NCBI RefSeq assembly: GCF_018614915.1
Contig: NZ_JAGGNU010000018.1
Coordinates: 82,817 to 146,816 of the forward strand
Source of the DNA: Variovorax paradoxus
GTDB lineage: Bacteria > Pseudomonadota > Gammaproteobacteria > Burkholderiales > Burkholderiaceae_C
Direction of reading: 5' to 3'
Length of the DNA stretch: 64,000 bases
Under the pieces are notes generated by a model. That model ran no database searches. It was not told the DNA's origin and saw only the letters and a program-made list of their open reading frames with translations. Positions within the stretch are counted from its first letter, which is position 1. The number at the start of each line of letters is the position of its first letter. The position numbers were made by a program, and so were the translations under genes. Below, in pieces: positions 29,895 to 38,341 of this stretch.

Positions 29895-29994
29895 GTGCTG
29901 CGAGGCTAGCGGCGCGGCCATGCAGCGTCTTGTGCAAAGTGGCTAGCAAGTTGGCGCAAGCGCCGGCGGCGGCGCATCGCTAAGCTGGGTTTCC
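29895..29994. promoter_or_regulatory. Divergent carboxylase/AtuA-like promoter region
   Basis: The 100-bp gap serves both directions. It contains two similar boxes, TTGTGCAAAG (29930-29939) and TTGGCGCAAG (29951-29960), repeated 21 bp apart, and GGCTAGC twice (29904-29910 and 29941-29947). Such spacing fits a dimeric regulator, but no regulator gene lies beside it. Confidence 0.4.
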
Positions 29995-31731
29995 ATGACA
30001 GGCAGCAAGATCGTCCGCATCGGCGGCGCCTCCGGCTTCTGGGGCGACAGCATGGTGGCCGCGCCGCAGCTGGTGCAGCTGGGCCGGCTCGACTACCTGG
30101 TGTTCGACTACCTGGCCGAGACCACCATGGCCGTGCTGGCGGCCGCGCGAGCCAGGCAGCCGGAGCTGGGCTATGCCACCGACTTCATCGACCTCGCGCT
30201 GAAGCCGGTGCTCGGCGACCTGAAGCGGCAGCGCATCAAGGTCATCAGCAACGCGGGCGGCATCAACCCGCACGGATGCGCGGCCGCGCTGCGGGCGATG
30301 GCAGAGGCCCAGGGCATTGCACTGCGCATCGCGATCGTCGAGGGCGACGACGTCAGCGCGCAGCTGCCCGAGAAGCCGCTGAGCGCCAACGCCTACCTCG
30401 GCGCAGCGCCGATCGCCGCTGCGCTCGCGGCTGGAGCCGAGGTCGTGATCACTGGACGCTGCGTCGACAGCGCCGTGACGCTGGCACCGCTGATGCACGA
30501 GTTCGGCTGGACTGCGTCGGACTTCGACCTGCTCGCTTCCGGCAGCCTCGCCGGCCACATCATCGAATGCGGCTGCCAGGCGACCGGCGGCCTGCACACG
30601 GACTGGGAAGATATTCCGGACTGGGCGAACATCGGCTATCCGATCGTCGAGTGCCACGCCGACGGCAGCTTCGTCGTGACCAAGCCCGAGGGCACCGGCG
30701 GCAGGGTAATCCGCGCGGCCGTGGCCGAGCAGCTGCTCTACGAGATCGGCGACCCGGGCGCCTACCTGCTGCCGGACGTGAGCTGCGACTTCCGCGGCGT
30801 GACGATCGAGCAGCAGGAAGACAACAGGGTGCGCGTGAGCCCGGCCAAGGGGCGCGCGCCGACGCCGAGCTACAAGGTTTCGGCGACCCGGCTCGATGGC
30901 TATCGCTGCGCAGGCAGCCTGGTGATCGTCGGCATCGATGCCGAGAAGAAGGCCCGGCGCACGGCCGAGGCGATCATCGAACGCACCGGCCGCATCCTGC
31001 GCGAGAGCGGCCAGGTGCCCTTCACTTCGACCTATACCGAGGTGATCGGCGCGGAATCGCTCTACGGCCCGCATGCACGCACGCGGGATGTGCGCGAGGC
31101 CATGATGCGGGTGGTCGCCGATCATCCGCAGAAGGCCGCGCTTGCGATGTTCGCGCGCGAGATCGCCCCCGCGGGCACCTCGTGGGCGCCCGGCACCACG
31201 GGCCCGGGTGGCGGGCGGCCTTCGGTATCGCCCTTGATCAAGCCTTTCTCCTTCCTGCTGGACAAGAAGGCCGTGCCGGTCGCCTTCGTCCTCGATGGCG
31301 AGCGCCACGCGGTGGCCGTTCCGGCAGGCAGCGGCGACGGCCTCGCCCCGGCCGCCGAAGCGCCGCCTCGCTGGGTCGAGCCCGCCGGGGCGATGGAGGA
31401 AGTGCGCTTGGTCCGGCTGGCCTGGGCGCGCAGCGGCGACAAGGGCAACCTGTCGAACATCGGCCTGGTGGCGCGTCGCCCCGAGTGGCTGCCGCTGCTG
31501 TGGGCGCACGTGACGCCGGAGGCCGTGCGCGCCTATTTCGCGCACCTGGTTCAGGGCGAGGTGGAGCGCTTCTACCTGCCCGGCATTGCCGCGATGAACC
31601 TGCTGCTGCACGATGCGCTCGACGGCGGCGGGCCTTCGTCCAGGCGCATGGACCCGCTCGGCAAGGGCATGGGGCAGATGCTGCTGGACATGCGGATCCA
31701 GGTGCCGCGCTCGATCGCCGTGCTGCTTTGA
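29995..31731 (+). CDS. AtuA-like acyclic terpene utilisation family protein (DUF1446)
   Basis: A 578-residue protein made of the AtuA/DUF1446 domain (residues about 5-440; IRIGGASGFWGDS, VISNAGGINPHGCA, VVITGRCVDSAVTLAPLMHEFGW, ECGCQATGGLHTDW) and a C-terminal AtuA-like domain (about 480-578; VRLVRLAWARSGDKGNLSNIGLVAR). In Pseudomonas the atuA gene belongs to citronellol/geraniol breakdown, where a geranyl-CoA carboxylase also acts. Here it faces such a carboxylase across a shared promoter. Its chemical role is not known even in the model systems. Confidence 0.88.
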   Translation: MTGSKIVRIGGASGFWGDSMVAAPQLVQLGRLDYLVFDYLAETTMAVLAAARARQPELGYATDFIDLALKPVLGDLKRQRIKVISNAGGINPHGCAAALRAMAEAQGIALRIAIVEGDDVSAQLPEKPLSANAYLGAAPIAAALAAGAEVVITGRCVDSAVTLAPLMHEFGWTASDFDLLASGSLAGHIIECGCQATGGLHTDWEDIPDWANIGYPIVECHADGSFVVTKPEGTGGRVIRAAVAEQLLYEIGDPGAYLLPDVSCDFRGVTIEQQEDNRVRVSPAKGRAPTPSYKVSATRLDGYRCAGSLVIVGIDAEKKARRTAEAIIERTGRILRESGQVPFTSTYTEVIGAESLYGPHARTRDVREAMMRVVADHPQKAALAMFAREIAPAGTSWAPGTTGPGGGRPSVSPLIKPFSFLLDKKAVPVAFVLDGERHAVAVPAGSGDGLAPAAEAPPRWVEPAGAMEEVRLVRLAWARSGDKGNLSNIGLVARRPEWLPLLWAHVTPEAVRAYFAHLVQGEVERFYLPGIAAMNLLLHDALDGGGPSSRRMDPLGKGMGQMLLDMRIQVPRSIAVLL

Positions 31732-31772
31732 GGTTCTGAGAGAATGCCGCCCCTATCCCTGATCGTGCATCC

Positions 31773-32588
31773 ATGAATATCGTCGTCAACGAAGAACTCA
31801 AGAACTACATCGACCCGTTGACCCCCGAGGAACATGAAGCACTGGAGCGCAGCATCCTGGCCGAAGGCTGCCGCGATGCGCTGGTGTTGTGGGGCGATGT
31901 GCTGGTGGACGGCCACAACCGCTACGGCATCTGCCAGAAGCATGGGCTGCCGTTCCAGACGGTGCAGAACACGCGCTTCGAATCCATCGAGGACGTGCAC
32001 CTGTGGATGATCGACCAGCATCTCGGCCGACGCAGCGTGTCGGACTTTCTGCGCGGCGTGCTGGCGCTCCGAAAGAAGGAGATCGTGGCTGAGCGGCAGG
32101 CCCGCACTCTGGCTGCAGCCACCACGGCCGAGCCGCCCGCCGATCGCACCGACAGCGCCGACGCCGCCCTGCCGCCGCCCGCTCCCTTGAACAGCCGCGA
32201 AGCCGTCGCCAAGGCGGCGCGCCTCAGCAGCAGCCAGGTGGTGATGATCGAAAAGATCCGCAAGCAGGCGGCGCCTGAGCTGGTGGCAGCCCTCAAGTCC
32301 GGCACGATTTCGATCAATGCCGCGGCGGCCGTCGCGAGCTTGCCGGCCGAAGAGCAGGTGGCTGCAGCCGTCGCCGGCAAGGACGAGCTGAAGCAGGCCG
32401 CCAAGCGCGTGCGCGAGGCCAAGCGCAAGCCGCGCGAGGAAGCGGCGGCACCCATCGAGTCGGCAGAGGCCGATCTCGTGCAAGGGCTGGAGCGCCGCGT
32501 GGCCGAACTGACGGCCGAGAACGAAGCCTTGCGCAGGCTGGTGGCCGACCTGCAGGCGCAGCAGGCGGAGCTGGATCACTCCAGGTAA
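31773..32588 (+). CDS. ParB/sulfiredoxin-like N-terminal domain protein (orphan)
   Basis: A 271-residue protein. Residues 1-90 match a ParB-like nuclease/CTPase domain: LTPEEHEALERSILAEGCRDALVLWGDVLVDGHNRYGICQKHGLPF has the DGHNRY motif. Residues about 145-180 (REAVAKAARLSSSQVVMIEKI) look like the ParB/KorB helix-turn-helix, and the last 40 residues (VQGLERRVAELTAENEALRRLVADLQAQ) form a coiled coil. No parA neighbour exists, so a chromosome-partition role is unlikely; a transcriptional or mobile-element function is more plausible. The 3' end overlaps the GAF gene by 13 bp on the opposite strand. Confidence 0.82.
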   Translation: MNIVVNEELKNYIDPLTPEEHEALERSILAEGCRDALVLWGDVLVDGHNRYGICQKHGLPFQTVQNTRFESIEDVHLWMIDQHLGRRSVSDFLRGVLALRKKEIVAERQARTLAAATTAEPPADRTDSADAALPPPAPLNSREAVAKAARLSSSQVVMIEKIRKQAAPELVAALKSGTISINAAAAVASLPAEEQVAAAVAGKDELKQAAKRVREAKRKPREEAAAPIESAEADLVQGLERRVAELTAENEALRRLVADLQAQQAELDHSR

Positions 32589-33034
32589 TCGAGGAACAGC
32601 GGGATCACTTCCTGCAGGAACGAAACCTCGGCCGACTCGATGCTTCGCGGTTCGACGTCGAAATGGATGAAGGTGCCATAGGGCACGCCGTCTTCGCGCA
32701 TCAGCAGCCGTCCATAGTAGGACTCGACAAGTCCGACATAGGGGTGGCTCTTCAGGCGCTGGTCTTCGGAAGCGTGGCTGGTCGCGAACTCGCCATGCGC
32801 GATCGCATGCTGGCAGAAGCTCTTGCCGAGCGGCACGGCCTTCAGCCAGCTGCGGTATTCGGAATTGCGGTCGAACACATGGACCGCATGCATCTCGCCG
32901 CCTTTCAGCTTGTAGATCGCCGTGTATCGATACTGCGTCCGATCGTTGAGCAAGGCCAGCGCCGACCGGATACCGTGCGTGGCCAGGACACTGCGAAGCG
33001 CCGCTGTCTGCGAGGGCAAGTCGATCTCGAGCAT
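32576..33034 (-). CDS. GAF domain protein
   Basis: A 152-residue single-domain protein. The pattern RYTAIYKLKGGEMHAVHVFDRNSEYRSWLKAVPLGKSFCQHAIAHGEFATSHASEDQRL...VGLVESYYGRLLMREDGVPYGTFIHFDVEPR, with a C-terminal helix, is that of a GAF sensor domain, and Cys/His in SFCQHAI may bind a ligand or chromophore. No output domain is attached. The start is the ATG at 33034; an upstream start at 33190 would add an uncharacteristic basic stretch. It overlaps the ParB-like gene tail to tail. GC content is lower than in the surrounding metabolic genes. Confidence 0.7.
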   Translation of the reverse strand: MLEIDLPSQTAALRSVLATHGIRSALALLNDRTQYRYTAIYKLKGGEMHAVHVFDRNSEYRSWLKAVPLGKSFCQHAIAHGEFATSHASEDQRLKSHPYVGLVESYYGRLLMREDGVPYGTFIHFDVEPRSIESAEVSFLQEVIPLFLDYLE

Positions 33035-33354
33035 GGAGATCCTCAGGTCAGGTAGAGATGGGAGGTCTTTGGCGGAATCTTCGACGCGAATTCTAGGGAT
33101 GCCCGCGCAGGCGCGAGCAGCAGGAGCGAATCTCCTTCGATCGATCGGGGCGATTGGCCGTTCAGACCCAGCGCCGCTGCGCCGGCACACGGACTCCAGC
33201 GGACTTTTCTCTTACAGCGCGCTGCGAGACATAGGCTTCATGGTGACGGTCGAAGCTGCTCCGAAGCGGGCCCGCAGGCAAAAGGAATTGGACTGTCTCG
33301 AGGATGCGCTTTGTATTGCGCTCTTCGAGATTCGTCCTGAATTGCCGACTCTCT
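33035..33354. other. Gene-free stretch between the GAF and H-NS-like genes
   Basis: 320 bp without a convincing gene. It presumably carries the promoter of the GAF gene (minus strand, near 33040-33120) and the 3' end of the H-NS-like transcript. A plus-strand open frame from ATG 33240 continues into the H-NS-like gene in antisense and is not considered coding. No repeat or RNA is recognised. Confidence 0.5.
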
Positions 33355-33840
33355 TCAGCCGGCCAACTGCTCCAGAGTTTGTCCGGCCTCGAGGGCCTCT
33401 CTCAGCCATCGCGGCCGCGGGCCCATGCCGCTCCAGGTGTGGCCCTGTTGGTCTCGATAGAGGACCTTCGATTTGCGCTTCGAAGACTTGAGCTTCGCAT
33501 TCTTCCGCGCTGGAGCCGCGTTCCCTGCCGCGAACTCCTCGAGCGCCCTTCCTGCTTTCAATGCGTCCCGAAGCCAATGAGGACGCGGTCCGCGGCCTGA
33601 CCAGGAATTGCCCGAGCCATCGGAATATTTGGCAGATGTCGCACGCGCCGCTTTCTTCGCTTTCGCTTTTGCGACGCCGGCGCCCGGCCCGAAACCCAAC
33701 TGCTGGGCAGTCAATCCATAGTGGGCAATGGCTTCCTTGATGCGCGCCACCACGCCATCGACTTCCTGGTTTTTCAGCTTCTCCGCCTGGCGCTGGAGCG
33801 CTTCAATCTGTTTCTGGATTTGCTTGTAGCTTTGAGTCAT
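33355..33840 (-). CDS. H-NS family nucleoid protein with two C-terminal DNA-binding modules
   Basis: A 161-residue histone-like protein. Residues 1-45 form the oligomerisation helix region (YKQIQKQIEALQRQAEKLKNQEVDGVVARIKEAIAHYGL), followed by a Lys/Ala linker. The DNA-binding motif then occurs twice: residues 72-103 (YSDGSGNSWSGRGPRPHWL...) and 128-159 (YRDQQGHTWSGMGPRPRWL...). Each has the GRGPRP/GMGPRP hook that H-NS inserts into the AT-rich minor groove. Betaproteobacterial H-NS proteins usually have one such module. It likely silences AT-rich acquired DNA. Start ATG 33840 with an AT-rich upstream region. Confidence 0.9.
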   Translation of the reverse strand: MTQSYKQIQKQIEALQRQAEKLKNQEVDGVVARIKEAIAHYGLTAQQLGFGPGAGVAKAKAKKAARATSAKYSDGSGNSWSGRGPRPHWLRDALKAGRALEEFAAGNAAPARKNAKLKSSKRKSKVLYRDQQGHTWSGMGPRPRWLREALEAGQTLEQLAG

Positions 33841-33936
33841 CGGCTGTGAACTTAAATGATTGAATGGGCCCCTACTTTAGTCTTATTGACAGCTATTGCG
33901 ATATTTCGGCCCGTCGCTGCAGACTGCGCATGACGT

Positions 33937-33975
33937 TTTCTGCCAATTGGCGCGGACATTGCGGCCATTGGCGCG
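33937..33975 (+). promoter_or_regulatory. Candidate AraC operator A upstream of the CoA-transferase gene
   Basis: TTTTCTGCCAATTGGCGCG (33936-33954) is followed by CCATTGGCGCG at 33965-33975, a direct repeat at 22-bp spacing that ends about 29 bp before the GTG start. The same TTTC-GCCAAT box occurs upstream of the acyl-CoA ligase (36294) and the thiolase (40594). Confidence 0.5.
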
Positions 33976-34003
33976 CTCTGTCCATGCACCTAGAGTGGGA
34001 CGC

Positions 34004-35194
34004 GTGAGACCACTGCCCAAGACAACACCCGCGATCGAATTACCCCGTGCTGACGGCGCGCCACTCGCCGGCGTGCGCGTGCTCGACCTCACGCGCCTTT
34101 TGCCTGGCCCAATGGCGACGCTGCACCTGGCCGACCTGGGCGCGGACGTGATCAAGATCGAGGACCTGGGCGCGGGCGACTACGCCACGCCGGCCGTGCG
34201 CGCTCTCGTCAACCGCAACAAGCGCGCCATCCGCATCGACCTCAAGACGCCGCAGGGCGCTGCCGCATTGCTGCGCATGTGCCGCGATGCCGACGTGCTG
34301 ATCGAGGGCTTCCGCCCCGGCGTGATGCAGCGCCTGGCCGTGGGCTACGAGGCCGTATCGGCGGCGAACCCGCGCATCGTCTATTGCAGCTTGAGCGGCT
34401 TCGGCCAGACCGGGCCCTTGCGCGACCAGCCGGGCCACGACCTCAACTACGGCGCGCTGACCGGCGTGGTGGACCAGATGGGCACTGCCGACAGCCCGGC
34501 GCTCTCCAACCTTCCGCTGGCCGATCTGCTGGGCGGCACCATGACGGCCCTGATGGGCGTGCTGGCCGCGCTGTTCGACGCCGCTCGCACCGGCCGCGGC
34601 CGCCAGGTGGACGTGGCAATCGCCGACGGCGTGCTGGCGCATGCCGTGCTGCCGCTGGCAGCGCTCAACCAGCACGGCCATGTCCCGCCCGCGGGCCAGG
34701 GCACGCTGACCGGCGGGCTCGCCTGCTACGCGGTCTATCGCACTTCGGACGGCCGCTTCGTCGCCGTCGGCGCGCTGGAGCGCAAGTTCTGGGACGCGCT
34801 GTGCCGCCGCCTCGAGCGCGAAGACCTCGTGCCGCTGCACCGCAGCGGCGATCCCGCCACCGAGGAGCGCCTGCGCCGCGAGCTCACGCAGATCTTCGGC
34901 GCACGGCCGCTCGCGCACTGGAACACGCTGTTCGCCGACGGCCAGGCTTGCGTCGCCCCGGTGCTGCGCCTGGACGAAGCGCTGGCGCATCCGCACTTTC
35001 AGGCGCGGGGCATGGTGCTGCAGGCCGGCAGCGGGCCGCGGCAGCTCGGCTGTCCGGTCAAGCTGAGCGGCTTCGACCCCGGTGCGCCCCGGCCCGCGCC
35101 GCGCGCCGGCCAGCACACCGACGAGGTGTTGCGCGAAAGCGGATTCAGCGAATCCGACATCGATGCATTGCGGGACGCCGGCGCTATCGGTTGA
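34004..35194 (+). CDS. CaiB/BaiF (class III) CoA-transferase
   Basis: A 396-residue family III CoA-transferase: PLAGVRVLDLTRLLPGPMATLHLADLGADVIKIEDLGAGDYAT, NRNKRAIRIDLKTPQGAAALLRM, ADVLIEGFRPGVM and GQTGPLRDQPGHDLNYGALTG. The Asp of DLN is the catalytic aspartate position of the family. It moves CoA between acyl groups. The GTG at 34004 gives a family-typical N-terminus; a frame open back to 33896 would cross the operator. It is probably the first gene of the catabolic cluster, and the regulator gene follows on the same strand. Confidence 0.9.
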   Translation: MRPLPKTTPAIELPRADGAPLAGVRVLDLTRLLPGPMATLHLADLGADVIKIEDLGAGDYATPAVRALVNRNKRAIRIDLKTPQGAAALLRMCRDADVLIEGFRPGVMQRLAVGYEAVSAANPRIVYCSLSGFGQTGPLRDQPGHDLNYGALTGVVDQMGTADSPALSNLPLADLLGGTMTALMGVLAALFDAARTGRGRQVDVAIADGVLAHAVLPLAALNQHGHVPPAGQGTLTGGLACYAVYRTSDGRFVAVGALERKFWDALCRRLEREDLVPLHRSGDPATEERLRRELTQIFGARPLAHWNTLFADGQACVAPVLRLDEALAHPHFQARGMVLQAGSGPRQLGCPVKLSGFDPGAPRPAPRAGQHTDEVLRESGFSESDIDALRDAGAIG

Positions 35195-35267
35195 GCGCAG
35201 GGCGCGCTGCACCACTCCCCCGCTTCCTACAATGACCGGGCGGCGCCAGCCGCGCGAGTCGCCCGCC

Positions 35268-36275
35268 ATGACGTCCACACACCACACCGTCGCCGTGCAG
35301 CAGGTGCAGATGGTCCTGCTGGGCGCACGCCATCGCGGCGTCGATGTGCTGCCGCTGCTGGCGCGCGCGGGCATCTCTCCACTGCTGCTGGAGTCGCCGC
35401 TCGGGCGCGTGTCCCAGCAGCAATATGCCGCGCTGCTGCGCGTGCTGCGCCGAGCGTTGCGCGACGAGCTGTGGGGCCTGACAGAGCGGCCGCTGCGGCC
35501 CGGCAGCTTCGGCCAGTGCATGAAGCAGCTGACGCGCTGCGCCACGCTGGGCGAGGCACTGCGCGGCGGCTTCGGCTTCTACGACCTGCTGATCGACGAC
35601 TTCGTCGCCCGCCTGTCGGTGCATGGCGATCTCGCGCAGGTGCGCTTCGTGCTGCGCCGCCCGGCCGACGAGCGCCTGGACTACGCCGTCAAGGCCTTCA
35701 TGCTGTTCAGCTTCGGCGCGGCCTTCTGGCTAGTGGCGCGGCGCATCCCCGTGCTGGGCGTGGACTACACGGCCGCGCAGATCAGCGGCACCGACACCTC
35801 GCGCGTGTACCAGGCGCCCATCCGCTACGGACAGGCGTACGTGGGCCTGTCCTTCGAGGCGCACTGGCTTCAGCTCCCCGTGGTGCAGAACCCGCAGAGC
35901 CTGCGCGAATTCCTGGCCGGCTCGCCGGCCAACCTGTTCGTGAAGTACCGCGACACCAGCAGCCTGACGGACCGCATCCGGCGGCTGTTGCGCAAGCACC
36001 TGGGCGAGGAGCTGCCTTCGCTGGAACAGATGGGCGAGGCGCTGGCCGTGACGCCGCAGACGCTGCGCCGGCGCCTGCGCGAGGAAGGGCGCGGCTTCCA
36101 GCAGATCAAGGACGACCTGCGCCGCGACGCGGCCATCGAGTACCTGGTGCAGACGCGTTGGCCGCTGCTGGAGATCGCCAACCGCGTCGGCTTCTCCGAG
36201 GCCAGCACCTTCCACCGCGCGTTCAAGAGCTGGACCGGCGTGGCGCCGGGCGAGTACCGCAGCTCGCATGGCTAG
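35268..36275 (+). CDS. AraC family regulator of the acyl-CoA cluster
   Basis: A 335-residue regulator with an arabinose-binding-like (Arabinose_bd) N-terminal domain, residues about 20-200 (LLARAGISPLLLESPLGRVSQQQYAALLR), and a C-terminal HTH_18 domain, about 235-330 (SLEQMGEALAVTPQTLRRRLREEGRGFQQIKDDLRRDAAIEYL...IANRVGFSEASTFHRAFKSWTGVAPGEYR). Relatives control aromatic, steroid or fatty-acid catabolism in response to a free acid or its CoA ester. The ATG at 35268 is preferred; one at 35232 adds 12 residues. Its likely sites are the repeated TTTC-GCCAAT elements nearby. The gap before it carries a 14-base match to the region downstream of operator C. Confidence 0.9.
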   Translation: MTSTHHTVAVQQVQMVLLGARHRGVDVLPLLARAGISPLLLESPLGRVSQQQYAALLRVLRRALRDELWGLTERPLRPGSFGQCMKQLTRCATLGEALRGGFGFYDLLIDDFVARLSVHGDLAQVRFVLRRPADERLDYAVKAFMLFSFGAAFWLVARRIPVLGVDYTAAQISGTDTSRVYQAPIRYGQAYVGLSFEAHWLQLPVVQNPQSLREFLAGSPANLFVKYRDTSSLTDRIRRLLRKHLGEELPSLEQMGEALAVTPQTLRRRLREEGRGFQQIKDDLRRDAAIEYLVQTRWPLLEIANRVGFSEASTFHRAFKSWTGVAPGEYRSSHG

Positions 36276-36293
36276 GTTGTCGAAGGCGCGACG

Positions 36294-36330
36294 CTTTCGC
36301 CAATCGCATTGGCCTTTCTCGCCATGGATC
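36294..36330 (+). promoter_or_regulatory. Candidate AraC operator B upstream of the acyl-CoA ligase
   Basis: CTTTCGCCAATCGCATTGG (36294-36312) contains the inverted repeat CCAAT-CGC-ATTGG, and a second, weaker copy CTTTCTCGCCATGG begins 20 bp later (36314). It lies about 83 bp before the proposed GTG start of the ligase, almost the same distance as operator C from its gene. Confidence 0.5.
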
Positions 36331-36386
36331 GCGCGCGGCACCCGGCCTAACCTTTGCAGCGTCATCCACTCTCGCCGCATCCCATC

Positions 36387-37901
36387 GTGTACCTCACCCA
36401 GGGCCTGCACCGCTCGCTGCAACGCCACCCCGCCAAGACCGCTCTGCTGCATCTGGGCGAAGGTGCCGAACGCCGCCACGACTTCGCGGGGCTGATCGAT
36501 TCGGTCGCGCGGCAGGCCGCCGCGCTGGCCGCAAGGGGCATTCGCTCCGGCGAGCGCGTCGCGCTGCTCGCGCCCAACACCGACCACCTCGTGCTCGCCA
36601 TCCTGGCCTGCTGGTGGCTGGGTGCCGTGGCCTGCCCACTCAACGTGCGCTGGAGTAGCGCGGAACTCGCCCATGCCCTCGCGGACAGCGACGCATCGCT
36701 GCTGCTGGTGGACGCCGCCCTGTCCGGCGCCGTGCCCGATGCGGCCACACCGGTGCTGCCGCTGGACGAACTCGCGGCGCAGGCGCATTCGCTCGCGCCG
36801 CTGCCCGACACGCGCACCGGCGGCGATGCGCTCGCCGCCCTGCTCTATACCGGCGGCACCACCGGCCGCTCCAAGGGCGTGATGCTGTCGCACGCCAACT
36901 TCTGGACCGCATCCATGACGCGCGGCGCCGAGCTGAACAATTCGCCGGCCTCGGTGACGTTGCTGGTGGCGCCGCTCTTCCACGTCGCCGGCCTCGGGCG
37001 GCTGATCGGCCAGCTGCTGGTGGGCGGCGGCTGGGTCACGATGCCGCAGTTTCGCGCAGCACGCGTGCTGGAGGCGATCGAACAGCACGGCATCAGCGAC
37101 ATCATCGCCGTGCCCAGCATGCTGCAGTTGCTGCTCGACGATCCCGCTTTTCGCGCCGAGCGCGTACAAGGTCTGGCCCGCATCGCCTTCGGCGCCGCGC
37201 CCATGCCGCCGGACCTGCTCGACCGCGCGTTGCAGGCCTGGCCGAAGGCCGAGTTCTTCCAGGCCTACGGCATGACCGAGACGGCCGGCGCCGTGTCCGT
37301 GAACCTGCCCGCCAACCACCGGCCCGAGGCGCGCGCGCTGGGCCTCTTGAACTCGGTGGGCCGCGCCGGCCTCGGCGCCGAGATCATCGTCGCCGACGAG
37401 CAGGGCCGCGAGCTGCCGCGCGGCGAGGTCGGCGAGATCCTGGCGCGCGGGCCGATGGTCATGCGCGGCTACTGGCGCCAGCCCGAAGCCACGCAAGCAG
37501 CCTTGCGCGACGGCTGGCTGCGCACCGGCGACGGCGGCCGCATGGATGGCGAGGGCTATCTCTTCATCGCCGACCGGCTGAAGGACATGATCATCAGCGG
37601 CGGCGAGAACGTGTACAGCGCCGAGGTCGAGGCCGCGCTGCGCACCCATCCCGCCGTCGCGCTGGCCGCCGTGGTCGGGGTGCCCGACCTGCAATGGGGC
37701 GAGGCCGTGCATGCGGTGGTGGTGACCAAGCCCGAGGCCGCGGCCGACACCGCCGGCCTCGCCGATGCGCTGCGGGCCTGGTGCCGCACGCAACTGGCGG
37801 GCTACAAGTGCCCGCGCGCTTTCAGCTTCGTGCCCGAGCTGCCGATGTCGGCGGCCGGCAAGGTGCTGAAGAACGTGCTGCGCTCGCAGCTGCGCAAATG
37901 A
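36387..37901 (+). CDS. Acyl-CoA ligase (class I adenylate-forming)
   Basis: A 504-residue ANL-superfamily enzyme that activates a carboxylic acid with ATP and CoA. The P-loop LLYTGGTTGRSKGVMLSH (about residues 150-168), the AYGMTETAGAVSVN motif, TGDGGRMDGEGYLFIADRLKDMIISGGENVYSAEVE and the C-terminal catalytic lysine region PMSAAGKVLKNVLR are all present. The substrate acid is unknown; it is the probable entry step of the cluster. GTG 36387 (MYLTQGLHRSLQRHP) is chosen because it fits the family start; the frame is open further upstream. The thioesterase gene overlaps its stop by four bases. Confidence 0.9.
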   Translation: MYLTQGLHRSLQRHPAKTALLHLGEGAERRHDFAGLIDSVARQAAALAARGIRSGERVALLAPNTDHLVLAILACWWLGAVACPLNVRWSSAELAHALADSDASLLLVDAALSGAVPDAATPVLPLDELAAQAHSLAPLPDTRTGGDALAALLYTGGTTGRSKGVMLSHANFWTASMTRGAELNNSPASVTLLVAPLFHVAGLGRLIGQLLVGGGWVTMPQFRAARVLEAIEQHGISDIIAVPSMLQLLLDDPAFRAERVQGLARIAFGAAPMPPDLLDRALQAWPKAEFFQAYGMTETAGAVSVNLPANHRPEARALGLLNSVGRAGLGAEIIVADEQGRELPRGEVGEILARGPMVMRGYWRQPEATQAALRDGWLRTGDGGRMDGEGYLFIADRLKDMIISGGENVYSAEVEAALRTHPAVALAAVVGVPDLQWGEAVHAVVVTKPEAAADTAGLADALRAWCRTQLAGYKCPRAFSFVPELPMSAAGKVLKNVLRSQLRK

Positions 37902-38341
37902 AGGCCGTCGCTCCGGGCAGCGACCCGCGCAACGTGTTCGCCTCGGTGCCGTTCATGCGGCTGCTGGGAATGCAGCGCGCGTTCTCCGAAGGCGGCCGCG
38001 CGCGCCTGGTGCTGCAGGAGCGCCCCGAGCTGGGCAACGTGATCGGCGCGGTGCACGGCGGCGTGGTGCTCACGCTGCTGGATGTCGCGATGGCCAGCGC
38101 GGCCGTGTCGCAGCGCGACTTCACGCACACGGCCGTCACGCTCAATCTCGACACGAGCTTCCTCGAGCCCGGCCGCGGTCCGCTCACCGCCGACGGCGAG
38201 GTGCTGGACCACGACGAACAGCTCGCGCTGTGCCGGGCCACCGTCACCGACGCGCACGGGCGGCTGGTGGCGCGGGGCCTCGGCTCCTTTCGCTATCTCC
38301 CCCTTCCCTCGCAGAACACCACTCCAGGAGACGCACGATGA
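37898..38341 (+). CDS. PaaI-like hotdog thioesterase
   Basis: A 147-residue hotdog-fold acyl-CoA thioesterase. MRLLGMQRAFSEGGRARLVLQERPELGNVIGAVHGGVVLTLLDVAMASAA has the HGG motif with the downstream Asp of PaaI-type enzymes, and the C-terminal half forms the second part of the fold. It may recycle CoA from dead-end esters. The ATG overlaps the ligase stop (ATGA), and its own stop overlaps the next gene in the same way. A second, similar gene lies at 40147-40590. Confidence 0.87.
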   Translation: MKAVAPGSDPRNVFASVPFMRLLGMQRAFSEGGRARLVLQERPELGNVIGAVHGGVVLTLLDVAMASAAVSQRDFTHTAVTLNLDTSFLEPGRGPLTADGEVLDHDEQLALCRATVTDAHGRLVARGLGSFRYLPLPSQNTTPGDAR

